A DNA stretch of 64,000 bases from Mucilaginibacter_A sp041088075 (GTDB lineage Bacteria; Bacteroidota; Bacteroidia; Sphingobacteriales; Sphingobacteriaceae), in the NCBI RefSeq assembly GCF_041088075.1, contig NZ_JBGCVY010000033.1, positions 1-64,000 of the forward strand. Direction: 5' to 3'. The notes below the pieces were generated by a model that made no database searches, was not told where the DNA came from, and was given only the letters and a program-made list of their open reading frames with translations. Each line of letters starts with the position of its first letter. Position 1 is the first letter of the stretch. Of this stretch, positions 33,972 to 42,828 are shown one piece after another. The translations under genes and the position numbers were made by a program.

Positions 33972-36113
33972 ATGCTTCAACCCGCACTTCCTTCTGCCGA
34001 AACGCTTAAAGCACTGGAAACGGTGCCCAACATGTACCTCATCCTTTCGCCGGATTTATACATTTTGACGGCCAGCAATACTTACTTGGCAGCCATAAAA
34101 ACCAGTAGGGAAAAAATTGTTGGCAAACATATTTTTGAAGCTTTTCCGGATAACCCCAATTTGCCGGATGCAGACGGCATGCAAAACATCAATGCTTCTT
34201 TGCAAAAGGTGTTGCAGACCAAGAAACCGCATTTTATGCAAATACAGCGGTACGATGTGCCGGACGAAAACAACCCCGGCCAGTTTATCCAGCGTTACTG
34301 GGACCCGAGCCATACACCGGTTTTGGATGAAGCGGGAGAAATCCAATACATCATCCAACTGGCCAATGACGTTACCGAAAAAGTACTGACAAAAGAAGCA
34401 TTGGCAGAAAGTTCGGGGCAGTTGCACCGGTTGAACGATCAATTGGACGACGCAAACCGGGAAATTGTATCTGCCAACCAGGAACTGAACAGAACGGTGG
34501 ACGCCTTGAAATTTTCCAACCAAAACCTGGAGGCACAGGTAGGCGACCGTACGGCAGAACTGGCATCCACCATTGAAGAACTGGCGGCATCAAACGAAGA
34601 ACTGGCGGCAACTAATGAAGAACTTTTGGCCATACAGGAGGATTTGTACAACCTGAACACCAATTTGTACGAAAGCGAACAAAGGTTTCGCTCGCTGATT
34701 GAGTATGCGCCTTTGCCTATCCTGGTGCTGAAAGGGCAGGATATGGTATTTGAGATGGTAAACGAAGCTATGCTGCAGGTACTTGGCAAAAGTACGTCTA
34801 TTATTGGGGAACCGCTTTTTAAAGCTTTGCCGGAATTAAAAGGCCAGCCGGTAATTGATAATTTGTACCATGTGTACGAGACTGGAGAACCTTTTAGTAC
34901 CGACGCGGTGCAGGTTACTTTGGAAAGAAACGGCAAAGACGAAATTTGCTACTTCAACTTAAACTACCGGGCACTTTACGAAGGCGGAACAATCACGGGG
35001 ATTTTACAAGCGGCTGTGGAAGTTACCGGACAGGTCAGGGCGCACCAGGCCATTGTAGAAAGCGAAGAACGGTTTAGAACGATGGCCGAAAGCAGCCATG
35101 TTTTAATTGCCACGAGCGATGAAACCAGCAACGCCACTTATTTTAACAAAGCCTGGATTGACATGACCGGCAGGCCGGCAAAATATATGTTGGAATATGG
35201 ATGGGCAGATTTGATACATCCGGAGGATAAGGAGCATGTTTTAAACATATATTTATCGGCTTTTAATGAAAAGCGGCCTTTTACCAGTGAGTTCCGAATT
35301 TTGAGTGCAACAGAAGATTATCGCTGGTTGCTGTCCAAAGGTTCGCCGCGTTTCCATCCCAACGGAACTTTTGCCGGTTATACCGGCTCGTCTATTGATG
35401 TTACCGAACAAAAACTGGACGAACAGCGCAAAAACGATTTTATAGGTATCGTGAGCCACGAACTGAAAACCCCGGTAACTACCATTTATGCCTATTTGCA
35501 GGTATTGCAAGGCAAACTCAGGAAAACTCAAGACGCGTTTATCCTAACTGCTTTGGATAAATCCGTAACCCAGGTTAAAAAAATGACCACCATCATCAAC
35601 GGGTTTTTAAACGTGTCGCGTTTAGAATCGGGCAAGATTTATATTGACAAACAGCGTTTTGACATGGCAGGCCTGGTCAAAGAAACAGAGACAGAAACCG
35701 CGACCATGATTTCTTCCCACCAGATTATATTTGCCCCGGTAGAACCAACTTTTGTAATTGCCGACAGGGACAAGATCGGCCAGGTGATCAACAATTTCAT
35801 CAGCAATGCGGTCAAATATTCTGCCCCGGGAAGCACGATCAATATAGCCTGCATTTCTTTTGACGGCCAGACACAGGTAAGCGTTAAAGACGAAGGCATG
35901 GGCATCAGCCAGAAAGATATCCAACAACTTTTTACCCGTTATTACCGGGTAGAAGGAACACATACGCAAACCATATCGGGTTTTGGGATCGGATTATATT
36001 TATGCTCGGAAATTATCCATCGCCATGGCGGCAAAATTTGGGTAGAAAGCGAAGTGGGAAAAGGTTCTGCCTTTTATTTTAGCCTGCCGCTGGCGGATAA
36101 AGGGCTTGTTTAA
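33972..36113 (+). CDS. Cytosolic PAS-domain sensor histidine kinase
   Basis: The 713-residue kinase has no membrane segment. PAS 1 is at about 15-130, a coiled coil rich in N/E/A with ELAASNEEL and ELAATNEEL repeats at 140-235, and PAS 2 at 240-355. PAS/PAC 3 is at 365-480. HisKA has H496 in IVSHELKTPVT, and the HATPase has an N-box NNFISNAVKY, KDEGMGIS and GFGIGLYLCSEI. It lacks a receiver and no response regulator is adjacent. The last codons GGG CTT GTT and the TAA stop match the terminal repeat of a MITE-like element, so the native C-terminus may have been altered. Confidence 0.92.
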   Translation: MLQPALPSAETLKALETVPNMYLILSPDLYILTASNTYLAAIKTSREKIVGKHIFEAFPDNPNLPDADGMQNINASLQKVLQTKKPHFMQIQRYDVPDENNPGQFIQRYWDPSHTPVLDEAGEIQYIIQLANDVTEKVLTKEALAESSGQLHRLNDQLDDANREIVSANQELNRTVDALKFSNQNLEAQVGDRTAELASTIEELAASNEELAATNEELLAIQEDLYNLNTNLYESEQRFRSLIEYAPLPILVLKGQDMVFEMVNEAMLQVLGKSTSIIGEPLFKALPELKGQPVIDNLYHVYETGEPFSTDAVQVTLERNGKDEICYFNLNYRALYEGGTITGILQAAVEVTGQVRAHQAIVESEERFRTMAESSHVLIATSDETSNATYFNKAWIDMTGRPAKYMLEYGWADLIHPEDKEHVLNIYLSAFNEKRPFTSEFRILSATEDYRWLLSKGSPRFHPNGTFAGYTGSSIDVTEQKLDEQRKNDFIGIVSHELKTPVTTIYAYLQVLQGKLRKTQDAFILTALDKSVTQVKKMTTIINGFLNVSRLESGKIYIDKQRFDMAGLVKETETETATMISSHQIIFAPVEPTFVIADRDKIGQVINNFISNAVKYSAPGSTINIACISFDGQTQVSVKDEGMGISQKDIQQLFTRYYRVEGTHTQTISGFGIGLYLCSEIIHRHGGKIWVESEVGKGSAFYFSLPLADKGLV

Positions 36114-36260
36114 GTTTTGTCCGGCTTGTTTCCAATGCTTCTTTTAGCACCTAAAAATCATTGCTTTCTTTGTGGTTTCTGCGCCAGGCAATATCCAACA
36201 CCAATTTTATAGGCATAAAAGAAGCATCAGTGTTTTTTCTTGTCTAAATTTAAAAAGCGC
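36102..36260. mobile_element. MITE-like element, 159 bp, overlapping the kinase stop
   Basis: The left end GGGCTTGTTTAAGTTTTG begins within the last codons of the histidine kinase. The right end reads, reversed, GCGCTTTTTAAATTTAG. It carries the inverted motif pair 36135/36216 with the CACCAATTTTAT arm. Length equals the copies at 22932 and 48959. Target duplication is not clear (AAA/TTT flanks). Confidence 0.65.
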
Positions 36261-36285
36261 TTTCATTTGGCACCAAAATTTATAG

Positions 36286-36330
36286 GGTAAAAGAAGCATC
36301 GGCAAGTTTTGGTTCGATGCTTCTTTTACC
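36286..36330. terminator. Bidirectional hairpin from an inward motif pair
   Basis: GGTAAAAGAAGCATCG (36286-36301) and CGATGCTTCTTTTACC (36315-36330) are perfect 16-base arms around a 13-base loop. They lie between the converging histidine kinase and GH16 genes. Confidence 0.8.
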
Positions 36331-36353
36331 GGTATATTTTCAGGACCGGCTTT

Positions 36354-37217
36354 TCAGGGTTTGCTTTTCGTTACCAAAACCCAATCTACCAGGGTTTTTG
36401 CTTTTCGGGCTTTAATCAGGTCAACGCTATGCTGCGAAAGGCCAAAGTATGGGGAAGTGATTTTATTGACACCATTTGGATAACCGCCGCCCAAAGCAAA
36501 ATTGACGATGATGAACTTCGGGTTGTCAAAAGCCCAGCGGCCATGTTTTTCTACCATTTCTTTGGTTACCGTGTACGTAACTTTACCATCTACCTTAAAA
36601 GTAAGTGAGTTGGGTGTCCAGTCAACCGCATAAACGTGCCATTGGGAAACATCTGTCCCTTTATCAAAAAAAGCACGGTAAGCAAATGGTGTGTTGCCGA
36701 AATAGCCCGGGCCGTGCAGCGCGTGGCTCACCCAGGAAGAATCGCCGACGGTTTCCATGATGTCAATTTCGCCGCAATCGGGCCATTTTCCTTCGCCCAA
36801 AGCCCAAAAAGCCGGCCATAAACCTGCACCAGATGACATTTTCATGCGGACAGAAGCGGTGCCGTAAGTAAATTCAAACTTGGCCCGGGTATTGATCCGT
36901 CCGGACAAAAAATCATAATGTTTCTGTTCTTTGCTGGTGTAACCGGGCTGGTATAGCGGTTTTATCACCAACGCACCTTTTCTGGCGCCTTCCGCCTTTT
37001 TGTTGTGCACCAAGTAAAGCGTTGACGCGGCATCTACATAAGCCTGTTGCTCATTGTTTACCGTGGTTCCGGTTACTTCCACGTTCCAGCGGCTGCGGTT
37101 GAGGGTTTTGCCATTAAAATCTTCAAAAAACAAAGTATCTGTTTTGGCCGGTTTGGTTTGTGCCGCTGCGTTTGCAATGGCCAAACAGGTTATTAAAAAT
37201 AAGGTATATATTTTCAT
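36354..37217 (-). CDS. Secreted GH16-family glycoside hydrolase
   Basis: The 287-residue product starts at the ATG at 37217 (MKIYTLFLITCLAIANAAAQ signal peptide). The longer start at 37265 would run through a motif copy and lacks a signal. GH16 is a beta-jelly-roll enzyme on laminarin, lichenan or similar beta-glucans. The catalytic ExDxxE is visible as GEIDIMETVG, with preceding 'WPAFWALGEGKWP' and downstream 'WHVYAVDWTPNSLTF'. The best guess is beta-1,3(4)-glucanase. It adds to the GH43/GH5-like pair as polysaccharide-degrading capacity. Confidence 0.9.
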   Translation of the reverse strand: MKIYTLFLITCLAIANAAAQTKPAKTDTLFFEDFNGKTLNRSRWNVEVTGTTVNNEQQAYVDAASTLYLVHNKKAEGARKGALVIKPLYQPGYTSKEQKHYDFLSGRINTRAKFEFTYGTASVRMKMSSGAGLWPAFWALGEGKWPDCGEIDIMETVGDSSWVSHALHGPGYFGNTPFAYRAFFDKGTDVSQWHVYAVDWTPNSLTFKVDGKVTYTVTKEMVEKHGRWAFDNPKFIIVNFALGGGYPNGVNKITSPYFGLSQHSVDLIKARKAKTLVDWVLVTKSKP

Positions 37218-37566
37218 TTTGGTTTGATGGGTTGGTCTGGAAACACAAGTATAATTAATGTGCATAAAAGAAGCATCACCGGTATCGCTGTTTTTTATTA
37301 ATGAATTTTATCTAAATTTTATTTCTAAACAAGATCTTGGAAATCTTGATATTAAATTAGGTTTTATTATTTTATTAACTATGTTTACAACAGTAATATT
37401 AGCTGTAGATTAATATTTATAACCGAAACCTTGTTTGCCCTGTTTTTTTAGAAAAGTGAGTAAAATTATTTTTCTTTATAGCCAACCAAGCATTTCGCGA
37501 TAGCTGTTTCCTTTGTTTTTTAAAACCTGTAAAACCTAAATAATTTTTGGATCAAGCTTTGCTATT
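37218..37566. other. AT-rich intergenic region
   Basis: There is a motif copy at 37265-37276, then about 290 AT-rich bases without a gene or clear repeat. It must hold promoters for the divergent GH16 gene and the large T9SS protein, but I could not place them with confidence. Confidence 0.6.
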
Positions 37567-40500
37567 ATGGATAAAACTTTACCTAAACTCCTTGTTGTTT
37601 TTGTGTTTTTGTTGCTTGTTAAGGTGGCTGTACAAGCACAATCCTGGAAGCCGGTTGGGCCGGACGATAACAACGAAGCCTTTTCGGGCCTGATCAAATA
37701 CAATAATATTGTTACTTCACCGGATGGGGTCCCTTACATTGTTTCTTCAGATGCCAATAACTCGGGCAAACTCACGGTCAAAAAGTTTGACGGAAATAAT
37801 TGGTCAACGGTAGGGGCAGCGGGATTTTCGGGCGGTACTACTGGTTTGCCCTCGCTCGCTATTGATGGTGTTACCCCTTATGTGTCATTTTCTGATGCCA
37901 GCAATAACGGTAAAGGTACAGTTATGAAGTTTGATGGCAATAGTTGGGTAACGGTAGGCGCAGTCGGTTTTTCAACAAACAGTGTTGGCGATGTTTCGCT
38001 TTCTTTTAGTGGTAATACACCTTACGTTACCTGTGGCGGTACCATGCAGCGGTTTGATGGCAGTAGTTGGGTAATGATAGGTGCATCGGGTTTTGCAACA
38101 TCAGCATCAGGTACGGTCATGTCGTTTGATAGTAATAATATTCCTTACGTCGCTTATTTAGATTATAATAACGGTAATAAAGCTACTGTTAAAAAGTTTG
38201 TGGGCAGTACTTGGGTAACCGTAGGCACACCGGCCACTTTGGCGGTGCAGGTAAGTTTTTTTGCTTTTGTTTTTTACGGAGGTACACCTTTTGTGGCTTA
38301 CACCGATGCTAACAATACTTATAAACTCTCAGTAAAAAGATTTGATGGCAGCAATTGGGTGCAAATGGGCAATACAAATATTTCCACTAATACGGCCGCT
38401 TATATCTCCATTGCCTCAAACGGAACACCTTATGTAGCTTACGAAGATGGCGGTTTAGGCGGCAAAGCAACCGTAAAAAAGTATAACGGACAAAGTTGGG
38501 TAACGGTAGGTGTCGAAGGTTTTTCGGTAGGGCCTGCTGACAATACTTCAATTGCTTTAAGCGGAGGAACGCCTTATGTTGCCTTTGAAAATTTAAATAC
38601 TAAAAAAGGTACGGCCATGCTATTTGATGGCAGTAACTGGGTGGTGGCCGGTTCGTCAGGAAGTGTATCTAACGGGACAGCTAATTTTACTTCCCTTGCT
38701 TTTAGCAACAATATACCTTATCTGGCTTATTCTGATGCCAGCAATAGCAATAAAGCAATTGTTAAAAAATATGACGGAAGCACCTGGACAACAGTAGGTA
38801 CAGCAGGGTTTTCGGCAGGCGAAACCCTTAATAATTCGTTGGTTTTTAACGGAAATACGCCATACTTATCCTATGGTGATAACGCAAACAGTGGCAAAGC
38901 GACTGTCATGAAATTTGACGGAAGTAATTGGATTCCTGTTGGTACGTCTAGTTTTTCATCCGGTACGGCTTCCTACGTTTCCCTCGCTTTTAGCGGCGCT
39001 ACGCCTTATGTAGCTTACGGTGATTACGGTAACGCCGGCAAAGTTACCGTCAAGAAATTTGATGGCAGCACTTGGCAAACCGTAGGTGCAGCAGGGTTTT
39101 CGGGAGGCGCAGTTAATTCGCTTGCCTTCGGGATTATTGGTGCCGTTCCTTATGTGGCCTACGCTGATAACAGCAATGGCGGTAAATTAACCGTAATGAA
39201 ATTTAACGGAAGCACCTGGACGATGGTAGGGACACCCAGCTTTTCCGCAGGTGCCACCACTTACCTTTCTCTTGCATTTGACGGTACGACCTTTTATGCC
39301 GCTTATAGTGATTCAAATGCAAGCAATAAATTAACAGTTAAAAAATTTGATGGCAGTAATTGGGTCAACGTAGGTGCGGCAGGTTTGTCAACAGGCGGTG
39401 CCAATTATGTAAATTTTGCGTTTAATGGCAACACGCCTTATGTAAGTTATGCTGATGCTTCTTTTAGCAATAAAATTACTGTGAAGCAATTTGATGGCAA
39501 CAACTGGATTACTTTAGGAACGCCTGGCCTTTCTTTCGGAGGAATAAATAGTGTTAGTACTGCATTGGCGGTCAATAACAATAAAGTTTATGTGGCTTAT
39601 GATTTAAACGGCATCTATGTTAAATCTTTTGGTAACCCAATGTCCAGTAATGCCCAGCTTTCCAATCTTGCTTTAAGTTCGGGCACCTTAGCTCCGGCGT
39701 TTGCAGCGGGTACTGCTTCTTTTACAACTTCAGTTTTAAATACGACCACCAGCATCACCCTGACACCAACTTTGGCAGATGCCACCGCAAGCGTAAAAGT
39801 AAACGGTGTAGCCGTAACATCAGGAAGCGCATCGGCTGCAATCCCGTTAACTGTTGGCAATAATACCATTGCCACCGTTGTTACCGCCCAGGACGGTATT
39901 ACCACCCAAACCTATACGCTGACCGTAAACCGCGCCCAGGCTGCCCAAACCATCACTTTTGCCGCGCTTCCCGCTAAAACTTATGGCGATACCGATTTTG
40001 CACTTGGTGCTACGGCTTCTTCCGGCCTTGCCGTTACTTATTCCAGCAGCGATCCTTCGGTTGCAAGTGTTGATGCTAACGGAAATGTTCATCTTCTTTC
40101 GGCAGGAACGGTAACCCTAACGGCACAGCAAACCGGCGACAATAACTACACGGCAGCTACTCCTGTTGCACAAATGTTAACGGTAAAACAAGCAAATCAG
40201 GCCGTTACCTTTGCTTCACTTCCGGCCAAAACTTATTATGGCGATGCCGATTTTAGTTTGAATGCAACCTCATCTTCCAGCCTGCCATTTACTTATGCCA
40301 GCAGCAATACCGCAGTTGCAACCGTAACTGCGGAAGGCAAAGTTCATGTTCTAACGGCTGGTACAACTACCATTAGCGCTTCGCAGGCCGGAAATACGAA
40401 CTATGCAGCAACAAATGCAACACAAAATTTAACGGTGCTAAAAACAGCATTGACCATAAAAGCTGATGACAAAACCCGCACTTTCGGAACGGCTAACCCG

Positions 40501-41652
40501 GCTTTGACCATTACTTACACCGGTTTTGTGAATGCCGAAACCCAAACAAATTTAAACGCTTTGCCCCAGGCAAGTACCACCGCAACCACCGCATCTGCCG
40601 CAGGTACTTACCCAATTGCCATCAGCGGCGCTGCAAGTGATAACTACGCCATTACGTATATCCCCGGAACTTTAACGGTAACACAAGCTGCCCAAACCAT
40701 AACTTTTGGCACTTTGGCCGCCAAGGCTTTTGGCAACCCGGATTTTACGCCCACTGCAACAGCATCTTCGGGTTTGCCGCTTAGTTTTGCCAGTAGTAAC
40801 CCGGCGGTTGTAACAATCATAAACGGACAATTGCACGTGGTTGCGCCCGGAACAGCAACCATCACGGCCACACAAAGCGGAAATACCAATTACCTTGCTG
40901 CCACGCCGGTCAGCCAAACTTTAGCAGTTGTTTTTTCGCTTCCGGCAAAGAATTTTACAGTTAGCGCGACCGGCGAAAGCTGTAAAAACAGCAGAAACGG
41001 GGAAATCAAAATTACGGCCGCCAGCAACCAAAATTATACCGCAACCATCGTGGTGGCGGGAACAAGCACTGCTTATCCTTTTACCAACCAGTTATCGGTT
41101 AAAAACCTGCCTGCCGGTATTTACCCGGTTTGTATCACCATTGCAGGTTATCCAAATTACAGCCAATGTTTTAATGTTACCGTAACGCAACCTCAAGACC
41201 TGGCAGTTTCCGCTGTCGTCAACCCAACATTAAGTTCGTTAAGTTTGAGTTTGGCAGGTGCCAGTTCGTATAACATCAGTTTGAACGGTGCAACTTACAC
41301 CACTACGCAAAGTTCTGTTTCCCTTCCGCTTGCGGCCGGAAAAAATAGTTTACAGGTAAGCACCAGCAGTATTTGCCAGGGGGTTTATGTTAAAACGATT
41401 GAACTGCCAGCCGGAATCATCGTTTATCCGAACCCGGTTGAACAAACTTTATCTTTAAACATCGGCAACAACAAATCCATAGCTGCAACGGCCGAAGTTT
41501 ATAACATGCAGGGCAAAATGGTTTATCGGGGAAAAACAGGTGTAAACCAGGGAAATTGTGCTTTTGATGTACCCGGACTTTTGCCAGGCAATTATGTATT
41601 AAAATTGGTGTTAGACCATTCTGAAACGCGTATTAAGATCATCAAAAAATGA
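37567..41652 (+). CDS. Large T9SS-secreted repeat protein with Ig-like and MBG domains
   Basis: The 1361-residue secreted protein has a signal peptide cut after VQA-Q (about 24). About 14 repeats of roughly 52 residues follow (27-690), each with a 'KKFDGSNWVTVGAAGFS'-like strand and a 'TPYVAYSDASN' strand, suggesting a beta-propeller-like array. Next come a cadherin-like beta-sandwich (about 697-793), Ig-like repeats opening QTITFA(A/S)LPAKTYGD, an MBG domain (about 960-1040) and a further Ig-like repeat. It ends in a type IX sorting domain with 'YPNPVEQTLSLNI' and 'LPGNYVLKL'. Partner ligand is unknown; adhesion or sugar binding is plausible. It overlaps the next lipoprotein gene by four bases. 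Confidence 0.88.
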   Translation: MDKTLPKLLVVFVFLLLVKVAVQAQSWKPVGPDDNNEAFSGLIKYNNIVTSPDGVPYIVSSDANNSGKLTVKKFDGNNWSTVGAAGFSGGTTGLPSLAIDGVTPYVSFSDASNNGKGTVMKFDGNSWVTVGAVGFSTNSVGDVSLSFSGNTPYVTCGGTMQRFDGSSWVMIGASGFATSASGTVMSFDSNNIPYVAYLDYNNGNKATVKKFVGSTWVTVGTPATLAVQVSFFAFVFYGGTPFVAYTDANNTYKLSVKRFDGSNWVQMGNTNISTNTAAYISIASNGTPYVAYEDGGLGGKATVKKYNGQSWVTVGVEGFSVGPADNTSIALSGGTPYVAFENLNTKKGTAMLFDGSNWVVAGSSGSVSNGTANFTSLAFSNNIPYLAYSDASNSNKAIVKKYDGSTWTTVGTAGFSAGETLNNSLVFNGNTPYLSYGDNANSGKATVMKFDGSNWIPVGTSSFSSGTASYVSLAFSGATPYVAYGDYGNAGKVTVKKFDGSTWQTVGAAGFSGGAVNSLAFGIIGAVPYVAYADNSNGGKLTVMKFNGSTWTMVGTPSFSAGATTYLSLAFDGTTFYAAYSDSNASNKLTVKKFDGSNWVNVGAAGLSTGGANYVNFAFNGNTPYVSYADASFSNKITVKQFDGNNWITLGTPGLSFGGINSVSTALAVNNNKVYVAYDLNGIYVKSFGNPMSSNAQLSNLALSSGTLAPAFAAGTASFTTSVLNTTTSITLTPTLADATASVKVNGVAVTSGSASAAIPLTVGNNTIATVVTAQDGITTQTYTLTVNRAQAAQTITFAALPAKTYGDTDFALGATASSGLAVTYSSSDPSVASVDANGNVHLLSAGTVTLTAQQTGDNNYTAATPVAQMLTVKQANQAVTFASLPAKTYYGDADFSLNATSSSSLPFTYASSNTAVATVTAEGKVHVLTAGTTTISASQAGNTNYAATNATQNLTVLKTALTIKADDKTRTFGTANPALTITYTGFVNAETQTNLNALPQASTTATTASAAGTYPIAISGAASDNYAITYIPGTLTVTQAAQTITFGTLAAKAFGNPDFTPTATASSGLPLSFASSNPAVVTIINGQLHVVAPGTATITATQSGNTNYLAATPVSQTLAVVFSLPAKNFTVSATGESCKNSRNGEIKITAASNQNYTATIVVAGTSTAYPFTNQLSVKNLPAGIYPVCITIAGYPNYSQCFNVTVTQPQDLAVSAVVNPTLSSLSLSLAGASSYNISLNGATYTTTQSSVSLPLAAGKNSLQVSTSSICQGVYVKTIELPAGIIVYPNPVEQTLSLNIGNNKSIAATAEVYNMQGKMVYRGKTGVNQGNCAFDVPGLLPGNYVLKLVLDHSETRIKIIKK

Positions 41653-42353
41653 GCAAGCATCAGTTAAAAAAGATTAATTTCATCGTTTTTGGGTTGTTGG
41701 CAACGCTGGTTTTGGGTTGCATCAAAGGCAAGGAACCTGCACTTCCGCCGGCAAAAGCCCTGTTAACCTTTCCTTTTAAAAACGAAATTTGTGCGGCAGG
41801 CGAAAACCCAACGCCAACAGAAAGCACCATTCATTTTGATTGGACCGATGCCGCCAATGCCGATGGTTATTTGTTATCGCTTAAAAATTTAAAAACAGGC
41901 GCCATAACAGAAACGACCAGTAAAACATCCGACGTTAAAATAAACCTTCCGCGGGCAACGCCTTTTTCGTGGTCGGTAACTTCGGTGTCTTCCAAAACTA
42001 CGGTTACTGCCGTAAGTGATACCTGGAAATTTTATAATTCCGGCATCGGGCAGCTTTCGTATGCGCCTTTTCCGGCAAGCCTTACTTTCCCGGCTATGGG
42101 CCAGGCAGTTGATGCTTCGGGAAATACAGTTACCCTGGCTTGGAACGGAAGCGATGTGGACGGCGATATTGCCGGTTACGATATTTACACCGGTAAAAAC
42201 AGTACGCTTGCTTTGGCCGGGAGCACCAAGCCCGACAATCAAAGCCTCGCTGTTGCCGTAACCCCAAACACCATTTATTATTGGAAAGTGGTTACCAAAG
42301 ATGCGCAAGGCAATTCATCAGAATCGGAAGTTTATCAGTTTAAAGTGAATTGA
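41649..42353 (+). CDS. Fibronectin-III-like surface lipoprotein
   Basis: The 234-residue lipoprotein has lipobox LVLGC (C24, MSKHQLKKINFIVFGLLATL). It has two beta-sandwich domains of fibronectin III type (about 36-125 and 140-232, 'FDWTDAANADGYLLSLKN', 'LAWNGSDVDGDIAGYDIYTG', YYWKVVTKDAQGN). Its ATG overlaps the stop of the T9SS repeat protein (ATGA), so the two are translationally coupled and likely work together at the cell surface. Confidence 0.8.
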   Translation: MSKHQLKKINFIVFGLLATLVLGCIKGKEPALPPAKALLTFPFKNEICAAGENPTPTESTIHFDWTDAANADGYLLSLKNLKTGAITETTSKTSDVKINLPRATPFSWSVTSVSSKTTVTAVSDTWKFYNSGIGQLSYAPFPASLTFPAMGQAVDASGNTVTLAWNGSDVDGDIAGYDIYTGKNSTLALAGSTKPDNQSLAVAVTPNTIYYWKVVTKDAQGNSSESEVYQFKVN

Positions 42354-42466
42354 GGTTTGAGAAGCATTGAAATCTTTTTTGGCTTCTTTAACTCATCAAC
42401 CTATCCAAATTCCAATCTTCCCCATGAAATTTCGAATGCTTCTTTTATCGGCATAAAATTGTAATT

Positions 42467-42638
42467 GAAGTTGTTTAAACTTTTTTTTTGGCCCTCTTTT
42501 TTTGGGCTGATACTTCTTTTACCGCCTAAAAATTGGCATTGCCAGGTTTTTGGTTTGTTCAGGCAGATACAGGCACCAATTTTTGTAGGGTAAAAGAAGC
42601 ATATTGTAAAGCACAAAAGAATAAGTTTAAACAACTTC
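42467..42638. mobile_element. MITE-like element, 172 bp, flanked by 9-bp direct repeat
   Basis: The ends GAAGTTGTTTAAACTT and AAGTTTAAACAACTTC are perfect 16-base inverted repeats. ATTGTAATT occurs directly on both sides (42458-42466 and 42639-42647), as a target duplication would. The inside is the inverted motif pair 42510/42591 with both AATTGG/CCAATT arms. Ends resemble the 159-bp family but the flanking duplication is longer. Confidence 0.75.
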
Positions 42639-42662
42639 ATTGTAATTAACTATTTCGTTGCG

Positions 42663-42700
42663 ATGGTAGAAATTTAAGATTTTCTACCATTTTTAAAGCA
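42663..42700 (+). terminator. Hairpin with T-run
   Basis: ATGGTAGAAA (42663-42672) and TTTCTACCAT (42681-42690), with an eight-base loop, are followed by TTTTT. It may have been the original terminator of the 41649 gene, now displaced by the inserted element. Confidence 0.6.
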
Positions 42701-42828
42701 AGATGCCTTGATTTGGAAAAGTATCTTTTATCAACCCCAATTCTTCAATTGAAGTTTTACCGGAATGATTTTTGGTTGAAAATTGCAACAACAAAAAAAG
42801 AGGCATAAAAACAGTATCGGCAACTTCC

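Larger units (their letters stand above)
42354..42828. other. Spacer with motifs, an inserted element and a hairpin
   Basis: There is no convincing gene. It contains a motif copy at 42436, the 172-bp element at 42467-42638 (with motifs 42510 and 42591), a hairpin at 42663-42690 and an ACAG-type motif at 42806. Confidence 0.7.

Noticed and set aside
36354..37265. Longer start for the GH16 gene at 37265
   Set aside because: The extension is not signal-like and is encoded by a motif copy; MKIYTLFLITCLAIANA at 37217 is a clean signal peptide.
37567..39650. Recent DNA tandem repeat (VNTR) in the T9SS protein
   Set aside because: The repeats are conserved at protein level but clearly diverged in DNA, so they are old structural repeats.
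42691..42805. Possible gene fragment on the minus strand
   Set aside because: A short open stretch reads like 'GKTSIEELGLIKDTFP', but it has no start and no recognisable family; too weak to annotate.
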